NCBI RefSeq assembly: GCF_014641555.1
Contig: NZ_BMHY01000002.1
Coordinates: forward strand, 1-64,000
Origin: Paenibacillus radicis (ex Gao et al. 2016)
GTDB lineage: Bacteria; Bacillota; Bacilli; Paenibacillales; Paenibacillaceae
Length of the DNA stretch: 64,000 nucleotides
Direction: 5' to 3'
Below, one piece after another: positions 43,276-53,125 of the stretch. The stretch's first letter is position 1; each line of letters opens with the position of its first letter. The notes under the pieces are model-generated. The model was not told where the DNA came from. It did not search any database and saw only the letters and a list, made by a program, of their open reading frames with translations. The translations under genes and the position numbers were made by a program.

Positions 43276-43590
43276 TTGAACAAAAGAATAAAAATCTATT
43301 TTAACTTTGCTTTACTTTTAGTTTCTTTAATATTAGGAACGAAAGTAATAATGAATCAAATTGAAATAACCTCTTCTAATAAAAAGGTAGATAAGATATT
43401 TAATGAATTTAACGAGTGTAAAGAAACAACGATATTCCCTCCTAATGCTTCTGGAGATGCAAGTTATTATGTAAACGCATGTGATACAAAGTATATCGTT
43501 ACATTTAATAATGGGAATATGATAGTGAAACAACACGATTTCGGCATGGGTAGAACTATGGTGTTGAATAGAATAATTGTGGAATACTAA
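43276..43590 (+). CDS. Membrane-anchored or secreted small protein, unknown
   Basis: A 104-residue protein with an N-terminal hydrophobic helix (FNFALLLVSLILGTKVIM) and an exported domain holding two Cys (FNECKET and VNACDTK) that could form a disulphide. The TTG start follows AAGGGGAG. AT-rich like its neighbours. No family recognised. Confidence 0.55.
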   Translation: MNKRIKIYFNFALLLVSLILGTKVIMNQIEITSSNKKVDKIFNEFNECKETTIFPPNASGDASYYVNACDTKYIVTFNNGNMIVKQHDFGMGRTMVLNRIIVEY

Positions 43591-43669
43591 TATTGCAGGC
43601 TTAGTTTTGGTCTTTATTTGCGATATTCTACGAAACTTGTAAGAAAGACGAAAGGGTGAGGATTCATTT

Positions 43670-44305
43670 ATGGAAGCTAACGTATTAGAACGTTTACCGG
43701 AACCGATCATTTTAAAAAGGCTAATGAGAATTCAAGCAGCTCTAAATATTATTCTTTGTCAGGATGAATGGCTTCGTTACCACAGCTTTGTTCCAGAGTG
43801 GGATGAGGGAGTTGGCATGGCAAAAATAGATAATGGAGCGGGTGATCATCTCCTTATTTTATTTTCCTCGGCAGGCTGTATAATAAAAGGCTTCGATCAT
43901 GAATCTGAATTAAGCCCATATGCCCAAGATGAACATAAAGTATGGCAAGGGATTTATGATGATGCTCCAAAGGAATTGCTGTCTTTACTTAATGACGATG
44001 CAATTGAACAAGATGATGTGACGTTTTGCATTTGGCGTGAAACTAGTGATACGAACTGGCACAAAGGAAAAGTTGAAGTTCCAGAAGGAGCAAGCGATGG
44101 TACCGATTTTCTAATCGGTTGTATATTCCATACACCTGAGGATTTTGCGGAATTCGCAAAAGGTTATTTTGAATTATCGCTATCATTAGATATTGTTGCA
44201 AAAATTTATGATGATGCCCCCATTACGGCAGAGATGATCAAGTTGTTAAATCCCGACTGTGATGTAAAGGAAGTTCTTCAAGAATTGAAGTCATTGCACT
44301 TATAG
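43670..44305 (+). CDS. Soluble protein of unknown function, possible immunity-type
   Basis: A 211-residue cytosolic acidic protein. Readable features are DHLLILFSSAGCIIKGFDHE, a Trp-rich centre (VTFCIWRETSDTNWHKGKVE) and an ending with PITAEMIKLLNPDCDVKEVL. The whole pattern of a compact, acidic, single-domain protein in an AT-rich stretch resembles orphan immunity proteins, but I cannot name a family. The ATG follows AAAGGGTGAGG. A terminator follows at 44359. Confidence 0.55.
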   Translation: MEANVLERLPEPIILKRLMRIQAALNIILCQDEWLRYHSFVPEWDEGVGMAKIDNGAGDHLLILFSSAGCIIKGFDHESELSPYAQDEHKVWQGIYDDAPKELLSLLNDDAIEQDDVTFCIWRETSDTNWHKGKVEVPEGASDGTDFLIGCIFHTPEDFAEFAKGYFELSLSLDIVAKIYDDAPITAEMIKLLNPDCDVKEVLQELKSLHL

Positions 44306-44358
44306 CGGAAGGATCAATGATTAGACTAACGGAGAACATTAATTTCACGATAATCAGA

Positions 44359-44391
44359 AAATACCCCCGAACAATTTTCGCGGGTATTTCG
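44359..44391 (+). terminator. Terminator
   Basis: AAATACCC and GGGTATTT pair around an AT-rich loop; modest T-run. Confidence 0.5.
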
Positions 44392-44486
44392 CTGTTTCCT
44401 AGCCGAGAAATGACAACAGCCCCCAACCTTCATTAGGTAAGGGGCTATTTGCGTTAGTGTATCTATTTATTAGAAGTCCTAGTTGC

Positions 44487-45041
44487 TTAAACCTGTACGC
44501 CTGGCAAGCCAGTCTCCCAAGATTCGATCCCTAACAATTTGCTTCCTAATGGGGAGAGATGTGTCCGGAACGGTTTTGCATGCCAATACTGCAATCTTTC
44601 TTGTAGGGTCACTTCATCGAATATGTTAGCGGGGATCATGGTCAAGGGGAACCAAAATGAATCCAAGTCTGAATCAAGGTCAAGATGACATCTTTCCACA
44701 TCGAAAATAATGAGATCGCACATATTAATTTTCTGATTGCTTTTATGAATCATTGTCTCTGTTTGCAGACAAACCATACCTTGAATGTTAGGAGTCTCCT
44801 TCGGATTGAGACTAACCATTAATGCCTGATTGCCGAGAACTTCGCTGAAGGCATCATAGACAGACTCATACATTCGAATATCCCATAACGATTGATGATG
44901 CGTTGAATATTCGGCATTCGTTCCGCCTCTTATTAACCATTGTAGATAACGGAGAACGTAAAAGTGAGTCACGGCATTCGGATAGACAACAAAGCCGTGT
45001 TCTAGCCAGTTGGAAGCATTCTTTTCTTTCGCTAGATCCAA
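44487..45041 (-). CDS. Protein of unknown function
   Basis: A 184-residue soluble protein. The opening NWLEHGFVVYPNAV and closing THLSPLGSKLLGIESW loosely recall the ends of phytanoyl-CoA dioxygenase-like proteins, but no His-x-Asp iron motif is visible and it is short, so if related it is not an active member. A candidate ribosome site GGAGG precedes the ATG. It is alone on the minus strand between plus-strand genes. Confidence 0.5.
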   Translation of the reverse strand: MDLAKEKNASNWLEHGFVVYPNAVTHFYVLRYLQWLIRGGTNAEYSTHHQSLWDIRMYESVYDAFSEVLGNQALMVSLNPKETPNIQGMVCLQTETMIHKSNQKINMCDLIIFDVERCHLDLDSDLDSFWFPLTMIPANIFDEVTLQERLQYWHAKPFRTHLSPLGSKLLGIESWETGLPGVQV

Positions 45042-45197
45042 TGTTTACCTCCGCCTTTCATCACCATACATACGGAACAGTAAGAAGTTGTGATCATTGT
45101 AGCAGATGATGCCTTAAAAAAACAAGTTGAAATTGCATGATAAATGCTTATAATGACTTATGAACACTTAAATATCTGCAAGAGGCAGGTGGGGAGA

Positions 45198-45968
45198 TTG
45201 TATCAGGAAGAACGTCTCAACAATATAGTTGATTATTTAAAGCAACATGGGCGTATAAGCATTCAAGATATTTGTCATTTTTTCGAAGTATCCCGAGACA
45301 CGGCCCGTCGTGACCTTTTAAGAATGGAAGAGACAGGTCTAATCATTAGAACGCATGGAGGAGCCATTCTCCCTAAACAAGCGAATAAAGTTCATGAATA
45401 CAGAGAACGTCTGGTACGTGAATCCGAAGAGAAGCACAGGATTGGGGTCTTTGCGGCCTCTCTTGTTAACAATGGCGATTTCATTATGATGGATGCTTCA
45501 ACGACGGTCCAATTTGCGGCCGAACATCTCACTGCTACAAATGTAGTTGCGGTTACGAATTCAATCGATAACGCGGACGTACTCTCCAAAAAGCCTGCTG
45601 TTCGAACGTATTTGCTTGGCGGAGAACTGCATCCTCAGCATCGATTCTTATTTGGGCAGGCAACGATTGAGAAATTAAGGGATTATCAAGCAGACAAATT
45701 GTTTCTCGGAGCTTGCAGTATTACGCCTGATGGACTCTTTTACCTCAATGAAGAAGACGGCTTTGTCAAACGTGAGATGATCAAACGAGCAGGTCAAGTT
45801 GTCGTGTTAGCTGACCATACGAAATTCGGAGCACAAATGTTCTATCGGGTCTGTGGGCTTGAAGCCATTGACTTGCTCATAACGGATAAACAACCTGAAC
45901 AAGCGTTTGTAGACATTCTTCAACAGAACAATGTTGAGCTGTTAATTGTTTCAGAAACTGAAAATTAA
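45198..45968 (+). CDS. DeoR family regulator
   Basis: A 256-residue repressor of sugar-type operons. The N-terminal winged helix-turn-helix reads RISIQDICHFFEVSRDTARRD; the effector domain has the isomerase-like fold with FIMMDASTTVQFAAEHL and GACSITPDGLF. The start is set at TTG 45198 (MYQEERLNNIV), typical of the family and behind AGGTGG; an upstream ATG at 45144 lacks a ribosome site. The next two genes, an MFS carrier and a sugar acetyltransferase, are likely targets. Confidence 0.85.
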   Translation: MYQEERLNNIVDYLKQHGRISIQDICHFFEVSRDTARRDLLRMEETGLIIRTHGGAILPKQANKVHEYRERLVRESEEKHRIGVFAASLVNNGDFIMMDASTTVQFAAEHLTATNVVAVTNSIDNADVLSKKPAVRTYLLGGELHPQHRFLFGQATIEKLRDYQADKLFLGACSITPDGLFYLNEEDGFVKREMIKRAGQVVVLADHTKFGAQMFYRVCGLEAIDLLITDKQPEQAFVDILQQNNVELLIVSETEN

Positions 45969-46057
45969 GTTAAACGCATGCCCACTTTCTAATTTCATTT
46001 AAAAGGCAACTCGGAATGTGTCCCAACGCATTTAGTAAGGAGAGGAGGGCTAGTAAC

Positions 46058-47299
46058 ATGAATCACGCATTAACGAACCGCCAAATTTGGCTGTGGCGTC
46101 TCGCTATCTATTTCATCTTTGCTTTGCCAGGGTTTACGATCTCCTCTTGGGTATCACGTACACCAGCCATCCGGGACGCTTTGGAAGCGACCACATCACA
46201 GATGGGCTGGATCATTTTGGGGATGTCTATTGGTGCTATCGTCGGCCTGACGAGTGCTAGTCATCTAATTGCACATAAGGGCGGACGTTTTGTCATGATA
46301 ACGGGTCTGTTCATAAATGCGGTTGGGCTTCTGGTTGTAGGGATAGCGAGTACGGTGCTTGCAAACAGCATTATGTTGTTTGCCGGATTGGCTGTTTTCG
46401 GATTCGGACACGGAATATGCGATGTCGCAATGAATGTAGAGGGAACGGCAGTTGAGAAGGCGGCCAAAAAGTCGTTATTAACTGGCTTTCATGCCGCATT
46501 CAGTTTGGGAACACTGCTGGGTTCTTTAGGGGGAACAGGTGCTGTTAAGATAGGGATGTCGGTCCCTATTCATCTGACGCTTGCGGTAGCGATTGTTCTG
46601 CTCACCACCTTATTTGTATATCGACTCGTACCAGCAGGCACGGCGAAGGAATCTGCTCATTCAAAAGTGCCGTCAATGAGCACCAGAGAACGTTTGGCTA
46701 TATGGAAAGAACGGCGAACGCTTTTGATAGGCATCATTGTACTTGGAATGGCTTTTACGGAAGGTTCGGCAAATGACTGGCTGCCGCTTCTCATGGTGGA
46801 TGGCTATAACGTTACGCCTGCTATGGGTTCATTCGCTTTTGTCGTCTTTGTGACCGCGATGACCCTTTGCCGTATAGTCGGGGGCAAGTTGTTAGACCGG
46901 TTCGGCAGAGTTGTCATCCTGCGAGCATCCGCGATTTCCGCCATTACAGGACTGCTTCTCGTTATATTTGGACATAATCACGTCATCGCGATTGTTGGGA
47001 TTGTGTTCTGGGGATTTGGCGCGGCATGCGGTTTTCCTGTGGGACTGTCTGCAGCAGGTGACGATCCTCGCGGCGTTGCCGCAAGAGTCGGAGCTGTATC
47101 GACGGTGGGCTATATCGCTTTCCTTGTGGGTCCCCCTCTATTAGGGCTAATCGGCGAATCCGTTGGATTACTCCGTGCTCTAATTGTAGTGTTAATTACA
47201 GTTGCTGTTGCTGGATTACTATCGCAAGCAGCCAAGCCACTTGGGGCACAAACAAGGAAGGCGAACGACCCGAAGACAAATTTTGAATCCTTTTCCTAA
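46058..47299 (+). CDS. MFS transporter (YbjJ-like)
   Basis: A 413-residue carrier with twelve hydrophobic helices. FALPGFTISSWVSRTPAIRDAL and GHGICDVAMNVEGTAVEK match the YbjJ/fucose-permease-like branch. Start chosen at 46058 behind AGGAGAGGAGG; the frame to 46016 has no site. It follows the DeoR gene by 89 bp and precedes a sugar O-acetyltransferase by 33 bp, so the substrate may be a sugar. Confidence 0.82.
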   Translation: MNHALTNRQIWLWRLAIYFIFALPGFTISSWVSRTPAIRDALEATTSQMGWIILGMSIGAIVGLTSASHLIAHKGGRFVMITGLFINAVGLLVVGIASTVLANSIMLFAGLAVFGFGHGICDVAMNVEGTAVEKAAKKSLLTGFHAAFSLGTLLGSLGGTGAVKIGMSVPIHLTLAVAIVLLTTLFVYRLVPAGTAKESAHSKVPSMSTRERLAIWKERRTLLIGIIVLGMAFTEGSANDWLPLLMVDGYNVTPAMGSFAFVVFVTAMTLCRIVGGKLLDRFGRVVILRASAISAITGLLLVIFGHNHVIAIVGIVFWGFGAACGFPVGLSAAGDDPRGVAARVGAVSTVGYIAFLVGPPLLGLIGESVGLLRALIVVLITVAVAGLLSQAAKPLGAQTRKANDPKTNFESFS

Positions 47300-47332
47300 G
47301 CTGATTGTATCCAATGATAGGGAGATGAACAT

Positions 47333-47983
47333 ATGACGGAAGAAGAACGCATTTTTAAGGGGATTTTATTTAGCCCTGGTAATCCTGAATTAAAGGCTAT
47401 AAAGCTCCGTGCACATAACCTTAGCAGTCAATATAGCCGTACTTTTGAGGATCAGACAGAGGAACGCGAAGAGATACTTGAACAGCTGCTTGGCAAAATG
47501 GGGGAACGCGGCTTCATCCAGGGGCCCATTTTCTTTCATTACGGGGTTCATACAGAAATCGGAAATCATTTCTTTGGCAACTACAATCTTACCGTACAGG
47601 ACGATGCAAAGGTTACGATTGGGAATAATGTCGCTTGTGGACCTAACGTAACGATTGTTACACCTGTTCATCCGTTTATCGCCTCTGAGCGCAGGCAAAT
47701 GCTTGACCAGAATGGTGAAGTTAAGTCGCTATGTTACGCAAAGCCTGTGACGATCGGAAATGATGTGTGGCTCTCAGCCAATGTAACGATATGCGGCGGT
47801 GTTACCATTGGAGACGGATGCGTTATAGGAGCAGGCAGTGTGGTGACTCAAGATATCCCGGCAAACTCCTTTGCTGCAGGTGTTCCATGCAGAGTCATTC
47901 GCGAGATTACAGATGCGGACAGTATGCGATATAAACCGGAAGTGCTGGCAGATTGCCGTGTGATTCCGGATTTAGAGTCCTAA
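47333..47983 (+). CDS. Maltose/galactoside O-acetyltransferase family
   Basis: A 216-residue acyltransferase of the left-handed beta-helix type that moves acetyl from acetyl-CoA to sugars. Hexapeptide repeats run from about residue 95 to 185 (IGNNVACGPNVTIVTPVHP; IGNDVWLSANVTICGGVTIG); the catalytic His is in TPVHPF. An N-terminal Mac domain (EERIFKGILFSPGNPELKA) is present. It likely forms an operon with the MFS gene, for sugar detoxification or export. Confidence 0.9.
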   Translation: MTEEERIFKGILFSPGNPELKAIKLRAHNLSSQYSRTFEDQTEEREEILEQLLGKMGERGFIQGPIFFHYGVHTEIGNHFFGNYNLTVQDDAKVTIGNNVACGPNVTIVTPVHPFIASERRQMLDQNGEVKSLCYAKPVTIGNDVWLSANVTICGGVTIGDGCVIGAGSVVTQDIPANSFAAGVPCRVIREITDADSMRYKPEVLADCRVIPDLES

Positions 47984-48049
47984 TACACGGTAAGTATAAG
48001 TATGTAAGCCCACACAAGCCAACCATATTACAATTAATGAAGCATGTAC

Positions 48050-48092
48050 AAAAAGATCGTTCTGAAAATGCATTTTCGGAACGATCTTTTTT
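48050..48092. terminator. Bidirectional terminator
   Basis: AAAAGATCGTTC and GAACGATCTTTT pair around a loop; serves the acetyltransferase and the convergent gene. Confidence 0.85.
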
Positions 48093-48122
48093 ATAGGGTA
48101 TTTGTGGTGAGACAATCGAAAT

Positions 48123-48740
48123 TTACTCCAGCCGATCTGCACCAATCCAGCTCATTTCTTCTATATCAAGGATACCTTTAAATTCTTCTACAAGCTGATA
48201 TTGATTCTGAGGATTTGATAGGTTTTCTAATTCCAACAGTTGCCTCAGTTGCTCAAGCTGGTCGGCTCTAAGTTCGAATAGAGAAAAGGCGGTTACATCA
48301 AGCCTGTTGATTAACGCTTTGACCCGGTCTTCCTTGCTTCGCAACTGCTCCAATTCCTGCACCATGTCCTCTTTGAAACTATCCGAATCGGGACTTAGGT
48401 AAAGAAGCTCAATATGATCTTGATCTGGAAATTTCTCTTGGACGTATTCCATCAATTCAATTTCTTCCTGCTCGTAGGAAAAATCGAACGTTGCAATCAC
48501 ATCTCCTCGTTGCACAATACTGAATCCCCAGCCGTGATCTTCAAAATTGTAAAAGTACAAAACAGGTGCTTCTTGCGTAATGTCCATAATATCTTCCGGA
48601 ACGGCTTCACTGGCACCGGTTGATTCGGTAATAAATACACTCCACTTATTATTCAGTTCTTCTACATGGATAGTATTATGCTTTTGGACTATATGTTTAT
48701 ATGTAGTAAGAATTAAGTTTCCCGAAGTAAATTCGCTCAT
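48123..48740 (-). CDS. Protein of unknown function
   Basis: A 205-residue acidic cytosolic protein. The first 110 residues look like a compact alpha/beta domain (PVLYFYNFEDHGWGFSIVQRG); the rest is Glu/Leu/Gln-rich helix (RADQLEQLRQLLELENL). No membrane segment and no family recognised. The ATG follows CAGGAA. Confidence 0.6.
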   Translation of the reverse strand: MSEFTSGNLILTTYKHIVQKHNTIHVEELNNKWSVFITESTGASEAVPEDIMDITQEAPVLYFYNFEDHGWGFSIVQRGDVIATFDFSYEQEEIELMEYVQEKFPDQDHIELLYLSPDSDSFKEDMVQELEQLRSKEDRVKALINRLDVTAFSLFELRADQLEQLRQLLELENLSNPQNQYQLVEEFKGILDIEEMSWIGADRLE

Positions 48741-48948
48741 TTATAGTTCCTGCCTTTTTGTGAAATAAAAACGATGTTCAAGCCATATAATTCTACTTCA
48801 TCATTTCATATTCCTTGCTGGATAAAGTTTTTAGAGAAAAATAATAGGAAAAAGTAGGGAACGGATGATATTTGTCGAAATAAGGCTATAACCATGTTGA
48901 AGACGAAAATTACAGGATTTTATTACATAACAACGATGAGGTGTACTC

Positions 48949-50211
48949 GTGTCTAAACTCGCAATACGCAGCTTCTTATTATTAAGTATCGTGTTACTAC
49001 TGCTAGCTTCCAATCAAGTTTATGCTCAGGGCACATTGAAGCAAATTCCAACCAGCCAGTTTACCACGTTAAAAATTAACGGGCAAAATCATGGACAGTT
49101 TCGAGGAAGCCTATCCTTTAAGTTTAATAGCCTTTCGCTAGTGACTCAGCCGAAAGACCTTTATTATTCACCTAAGACAAAACTGACTTATAGTCTGGGC
49201 AACTTTAATGTATTCAAGAATGTTAACGAGAACGTTCTGAAAGCTTTCGATACATCGGGTAAACTGAAATGGAAAGTTAATATTCAGGAAGAAGGGTATC
49301 AATCGTTGATTTATGGCGAAGAAGATATCTTGTTTGTGCACGTGACACCTTTAAATATGATTAATCGGACAGAACCGAACGTACTATATGCATTCGATTT
49401 AAATGGACACATGAAATGGAAATATATTTTCCCAGAAGCGCAACAGATGTTTTTGCCAATTTGGCATGTGGGGCCAAAAGGTGCATTTTATACAATAACA
49501 AATGATGCGATTGTGTGTATACAGGACGGGAAGATGAAATGGGAAGTGAAAATGCCTACGAAAATCAATGAATTAGATCAAATGCATACGTCAATTGTAT
49601 CTATATTCGTCGATGGGACTGGGAACTTATATACGAAAGATGTAGAGGACTGGGTGGAGAAGAGGGATCCGGATCATCGTCTTGTCTGGAAAAGAAACCT
49701 AGGTTCAGGTCGCCTAGAGCTGGTTGGAGGGGATCAGTACTTTCTATCAATTAAACATACTTCTCTTCGTTACTATAGTACCAAGACAGGCAACTCAGTA
49801 AACAGCCCAGTTATTGATTACAAAGAGTTTGACGGTGATCGGATTCCGAATGATACAAAAGGCGGGTTCTACGCAGCGGAGAAAGAGGATTCAATTGGAC
49901 TGTCCTCTGGTAATGGCGTTGTGAAGTTTAATGAAAAGGGTCAGATTCTTTGGCATTATAAAATGCGTTTCAACGGGTATGCTTCGGTAGCTACTGGTTC
50001 TTTAAGGAGTGATAGTCAAGGAAATGTATATTTTCTTGATAACGGGGGACGTCTTTACTCACTAGATTCAAATGGAAATGAGCGATTTATCGTATTAACA
50101 AGGGATATAGGCGGGTCATTTTCTCCACTGTATGTAAGTCCTGATGGCACTGCAGTTTCATCTAATGGAGATGTTGGGACATACATGATTACATCCATTA
50201 AGAAGTCCTAG
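48949..50211 (+). CDS. Secreted PQQ-like beta-propeller protein
   Basis: A 420-residue exported protein. The N-terminal signal peptide (SFLLLSIVLLLLASNQVYA) is followed by repeated blades with AFDxxGxxKWK signatures (KAFDTSGKLKWKVN, YAFDLNGHMKWKYIF, VCIQDGKMKWEVKM, YSLDSNGNERFIV), the PQQ-propeller pattern. It lacks enzyme motifs of PQQ dehydrogenases, so it is a binding or scaffold protein. The start is GTG behind GATGAGGTG. The next gene is 25 bp away and may be cotranscribed. Confidence 0.75.
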   Translation: MSKLAIRSFLLLSIVLLLLASNQVYAQGTLKQIPTSQFTTLKINGQNHGQFRGSLSFKFNSLSLVTQPKDLYYSPKTKLTYSLGNFNVFKNVNENVLKAFDTSGKLKWKVNIQEEGYQSLIYGEEDILFVHVTPLNMINRTEPNVLYAFDLNGHMKWKYIFPEAQQMFLPIWHVGPKGAFYTITNDAIVCIQDGKMKWEVKMPTKINELDQMHTSIVSIFVDGTGNLYTKDVEDWVEKRDPDHRLVWKRNLGSGRLELVGGDQYFLSIKHTSLRYYSTKTGNSVNSPVIDYKEFDGDRIPNDTKGGFYAAEKEDSIGLSSGNGVVKFNEKGQILWHYKMRFNGYASVATGSLRSDSQGNVYFLDNGGRLYSLDSNGNERFIVLTRDIGGSFSPLYVSPDGTAVSSNGDVGTYMITSIKKS

Positions 50212-50236
50212 ATTACGTATCGCAAGGAGAGTAGAA

Positions 50237-50845
50237 GTGACAGCAGCATTAGATTTGTATTTGAATGAAAAGTTTCTGGGGCTGAAGCTGGAATCTCCAT
50301 TGTTTTATAATGCAGATGTCGGCATTCGTTATGAAATCGGGAATCCGGATCCTTCCGTTTCAGATGAGAAGTACAGAGAGCAAGTTCATTATCGTTCTAC
50401 CACTCTATTTAAAAGTTCACATCAGCCTAGTGATGAATTATTTATTGTGTTATTCCTGGACGTTCAAACGACAAGAAAACCTTACAAAATAAATGTCTTT
50501 AGAAAAGGCGTCAAACACAAAAACACATTAAAAAATCTAAGCTGCAGCAGCGTAACACTAACGGATGAAGAAGAGGCGGAGGGATGGGAATCCTACCGAT
50601 TCGTATTGAGCTGCAAGGCATCAGATATTAAGCCCATAACGTTCCTCTTTTCGGATTATAGAATTTTTATCGTCAATCAAACACGAGATACCATCTTTTA
50701 TTTGTATGACAGCAGAGGTTTGGATATCGTCTCCAATGCTGCCGCTCCCCTCAAAGAGCTATACATTCGTTATAATCACTGGATTTTAGATTATGACAGA
50801 GCGCATATCGCTTCCATTTTCAACAACGGAAATTCCAATCTTTAA
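50237..50845 (+). CDS. DUF3885-like protein
   Basis: A 202-residue soluble protein ending in YDSRGLDIVSNAAAPLKELY and IRYNHWILDYDRAHIASIF, which match the DUF3885 pattern (RGxDI...LY..Y..WILDYDR..I..IF). The start is GTG behind AAGGAGAG. This family is of unknown function and often sits near toxin or secreted-protein genes; here it follows the secreted propeller protein. Confidence 0.7.
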   Translation: MTAALDLYLNEKFLGLKLESPLFYNADVGIRYEIGNPDPSVSDEKYREQVHYRSTTLFKSSHQPSDELFIVLFLDVQTTRKPYKINVFRKGVKHKNTLKNLSCSSVTLTDEEEAEGWESYRFVLSCKASDIKPITFLFSDYRIFIVNQTRDTIFYLYDSRGLDIVSNAAAPLKELYIRYNHWILDYDRAHIASIFNNGNSNL

Positions 50846-50872
50846 CCATGTCACTAACCATGTTATTCCAAA

Positions 50873-50912
50873 AGAAGAGGGAGAAGCGCCCTGACGCTTC
50901 TCCCTCTTTTTT
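50873..50912. terminator. Bidirectional terminator
   Basis: AAGAGGGAGAAGCG and CGCTTCTCCCTCTT pair, then T-tract; serves the DUF3885 gene and the convergent Ugp operon. Confidence 0.88.
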
Positions 50913-50922
50913 GCTCCCCAGC

Positions 50923-52254
50923 TTATCGCGTCAAAATCGCATCAACGTCTTTCTTCAGCGCATCCAGACTTTCCTGGATGTTCAGCTTATCCGTCCAGAT
51001 GTCGCTAATGCGAGTAACCAGAAGGTTTTCGACTTCGTGGTAAACGCCGTTTTTAGGTCTCATTTTACTGAACTTCAGCTCATCGATCGCGACTTGGTAG
51101 CCCGGAAGCTGTGCTATCGTGTTTTTCATAATGTCAGTGTCGAGTGAAGAGAGTCTTGTCGGCAAATAGCCGGTGTTGACTGAAGCATAGGCAGCCTGAT
51201 CCGTATCCGTGATCCATTTCATAAATTCGAACGCAGCGGCTTTTTCAATATCAGTGCCAGTGTTAGCCAGGTACACATTAGATCCGCCAACAGAGACGCC
51301 TCGTGTTCCGCCTTCACCGGCAGGAATCATAGCGACACCGAGCTCTGTTTTGGTTTTGGCTGCAAGGCCCAGAAATATTTTATAGCCCCCAATGCTGGAG
51401 AAGGTAAGGAGAGTGTCCGGGCTGGAAACAGCGCCAATGAAATCATTTTGCTGTGTGGCGCTCAGCACTTTGATATACCCTTTGCTAATCAGATCATTCA
51501 AATAGGTAATGAGGTCGACAGCGCCCTTGCTGTTGATATTGGCAGCTGTTTCGTCTTCGTTCAAAATCGTAGTGTTGGAGTAGGAGTACAGCAGCGCCTC
51601 CATCACCCAGAAGTCGTTGTTAAACAGATACATAGGCGTTTTTCCAGTCGCGTCATAGGAGGCTTTCAAATAGCTTTCCAGCTCGGCAAAAGTTTGCGGT
51701 CCTTTCTCGTCCATGCCCACTTTTTTCGCCAATGTTTTATTGATATACATAACAGGCAAGCTTCGCATATGAGGGAAGGCATACATATCTTCACCGACGT
51801 AGAGGTTGCCTAAATCTCCAATTTTAAAATCTTCTCTATCGAAATCACTCGCTTTCATGTAAGGCTCCAGATCGACAATTGTATCGTTATCGGCAAAGCC
51901 TTTCGTCATTGCAACTTCATCGATGAAAACATTAGGAAGTGTATTGGCAATCGCTGCAGCATTGATCTTTTTCTGCGTTTCCCAATAATCGCCCTGATAC
52001 TCCGCATTAACATGAATGTTCAATTCGGCGCCTTTTGTTTTATTAAATTCATCGACTAGCTCCTGATTGACTTTCTCCATGGCAGAAGTCCAGAACTGGA
52101 CTTCAACGACTTTGTCTCCCTTTGTATACGCAACCGCAGTCTCATTCTGAGCAGCTCCGGATTGTCCGCAGCCGGCTAATAGAATCGTGGTTGCCAGTAT
52201 AGCTGTTGTGAAAGGAATAAGTCTTTTTTTGATCGATTTCATTGGGGTTGTCAT
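50923..52254 (-). CDS. Extracellular solute-binding lipoprotein (UgpB-like position)
   Basis: A 443-residue family-1 binding protein with lipobox LLAGC. It has the family motif WITDTDQAAYASVNTGYLPT. Start chosen at 52254 behind GGGAGG, not the upstream 52329. It closes an operon of two phosphodiesterases, an ATPase and two permeases, so glycerol-3-phosphate or glycerophosphodiesters are the likely ligand. That is context, not a read specificity. Confidence 0.85.
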   Translation of the reverse strand: MTTPMKSIKKRLIPFTTAILATTILLAGCGQSGAAQNETAVAYTKGDKVVEVQFWTSAMEKVNQELVDEFNKTKGAELNIHVNAEYQGDYWETQKKINAAAIANTLPNVFIDEVAMTKGFADNDTIVDLEPYMKASDFDREDFKIGDLGNLYVGEDMYAFPHMRSLPVMYINKTLAKKVGMDEKGPQTFAELESYLKASYDATGKTPMYLFNNDFWVMEALLYSYSNTTILNEDETAANINSKGAVDLITYLNDLISKGYIKVLSATQQNDFIGAVSSPDTLLTFSSIGGYKIFLGLAAKTKTELGVAMIPAGEGGTRGVSVGGSNVYLANTGTDIEKAAAFEFMKWITDTDQAAYASVNTGYLPTRLSSLDTDIMKNTIAQLPGYQVAIDELKFSKMRPKNGVYHEVENLLVTRISDIWTDKLNIQESLDALKKDVDAILTR

Positions 52255-52279
52255 GGTGTTCCTCCCGTTAGTTGCGTTC

Positions 52280-53107
52280 TTATTTGACGCCCGAATACGT
52301 AAAAGCTTTAATAATGTGCTTTCTAGCAAAGGAGAAAATGATTAAGACTGGAAGAATCAGCATCATGTTGCCGGCCATTACAATGTGAGGGTTTAACCCC
52401 TCGGCATCCTGCAGTTTTTTCACGCCAAGCGGCAAGGTACGGACAGCATCGGTTGTCGTCCATGCCAGCGGGAAGAAGTAACTGTTCCAAGTCCCGATAA
52501 AAGTAAGGAGCGCTAGTGTAGACAGCGTAGGAATAGCCATCGGCAGCATGATGGTGCGGATAATTTTAAACTCGCCGGCGTTGTCCAGTCGTGCAGCCTC
52601 CAGAATCGAATCCGGAATTTGCATAAATGTCTGTCTAAGCATGAAGATCGCCATACCGCTTGCGATAAATGGGACGATCAAGGAAATATAGGTGTTGAGA
52701 AGTCCGGTCTTGGCGAACATGACGAAAATCGGAAGAAAAATGAGCTGTCCTGGAATCATCATTGTAAAAAGTACCAAGCCGAACAAGACGCCCTTGCCCC
52801 TGAATTGATATCTGGCAAAAGCATACGCTGCAGGTACGACAACGAGAATCTGGCCAATTATCGTGCCTGCCGTAATGATGATTGAGTTTTTGGTATAGTG
52901 CATGAAGTTGATTCTTGTAAAAGCTTGCTGGAAGTTCACCCACTGCAGCTTGTCCACCCAAAATTTTGGCGGAACAGCAATGACCTCATCCAATGTTTTG
53001 AAGGCGCTGAGGAACATCCAATAGAATGGAGCCAGGAAAACGATGATGAGCAGCAAAGAAAGCAATAGCCGGATAATGAATTTAGGGGTTCTGACCCAGT
53101 CCTTCAT
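52280..53107 (-). CDS. ABC permease (UgpE/MalG-like)
   Basis: A 275-residue permease with six hydrophobic helices and the EAA loop (DSILEAARLDNAGEFKIIRTIMLPMAIPTL, in part). The ATG follows GGGGGG. Sits 25 bp before the binding-protein gene. The tail AFTYSGVK is common in UgpE relatives. Confidence 0.9.
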   Translation of the reverse strand: MKDWVRTPKFIIRLLLSLLLIIVFLAPFYWMFLSAFKTLDEVIAVPPKFWVDKLQWVNFQQAFTRINFMHYTKNSIIITAGTIIGQILVVVPAAYAFARYQFRGKGVLFGLVLFTMMIPGQLIFLPIFVMFAKTGLLNTYISLIVPFIASGMAIFMLRQTFMQIPDSILEAARLDNAGEFKIIRTIMLPMAIPTLSTLALLTFIGTWNSYFFPLAWTTTDAVRTLPLGVKKLQDAEGLNPHIVMAGNMMLILPVLIIFSFARKHIIKAFTYSGVK

Positions 53108-53125
53108 TTCAGTTGACCCCCCTTT

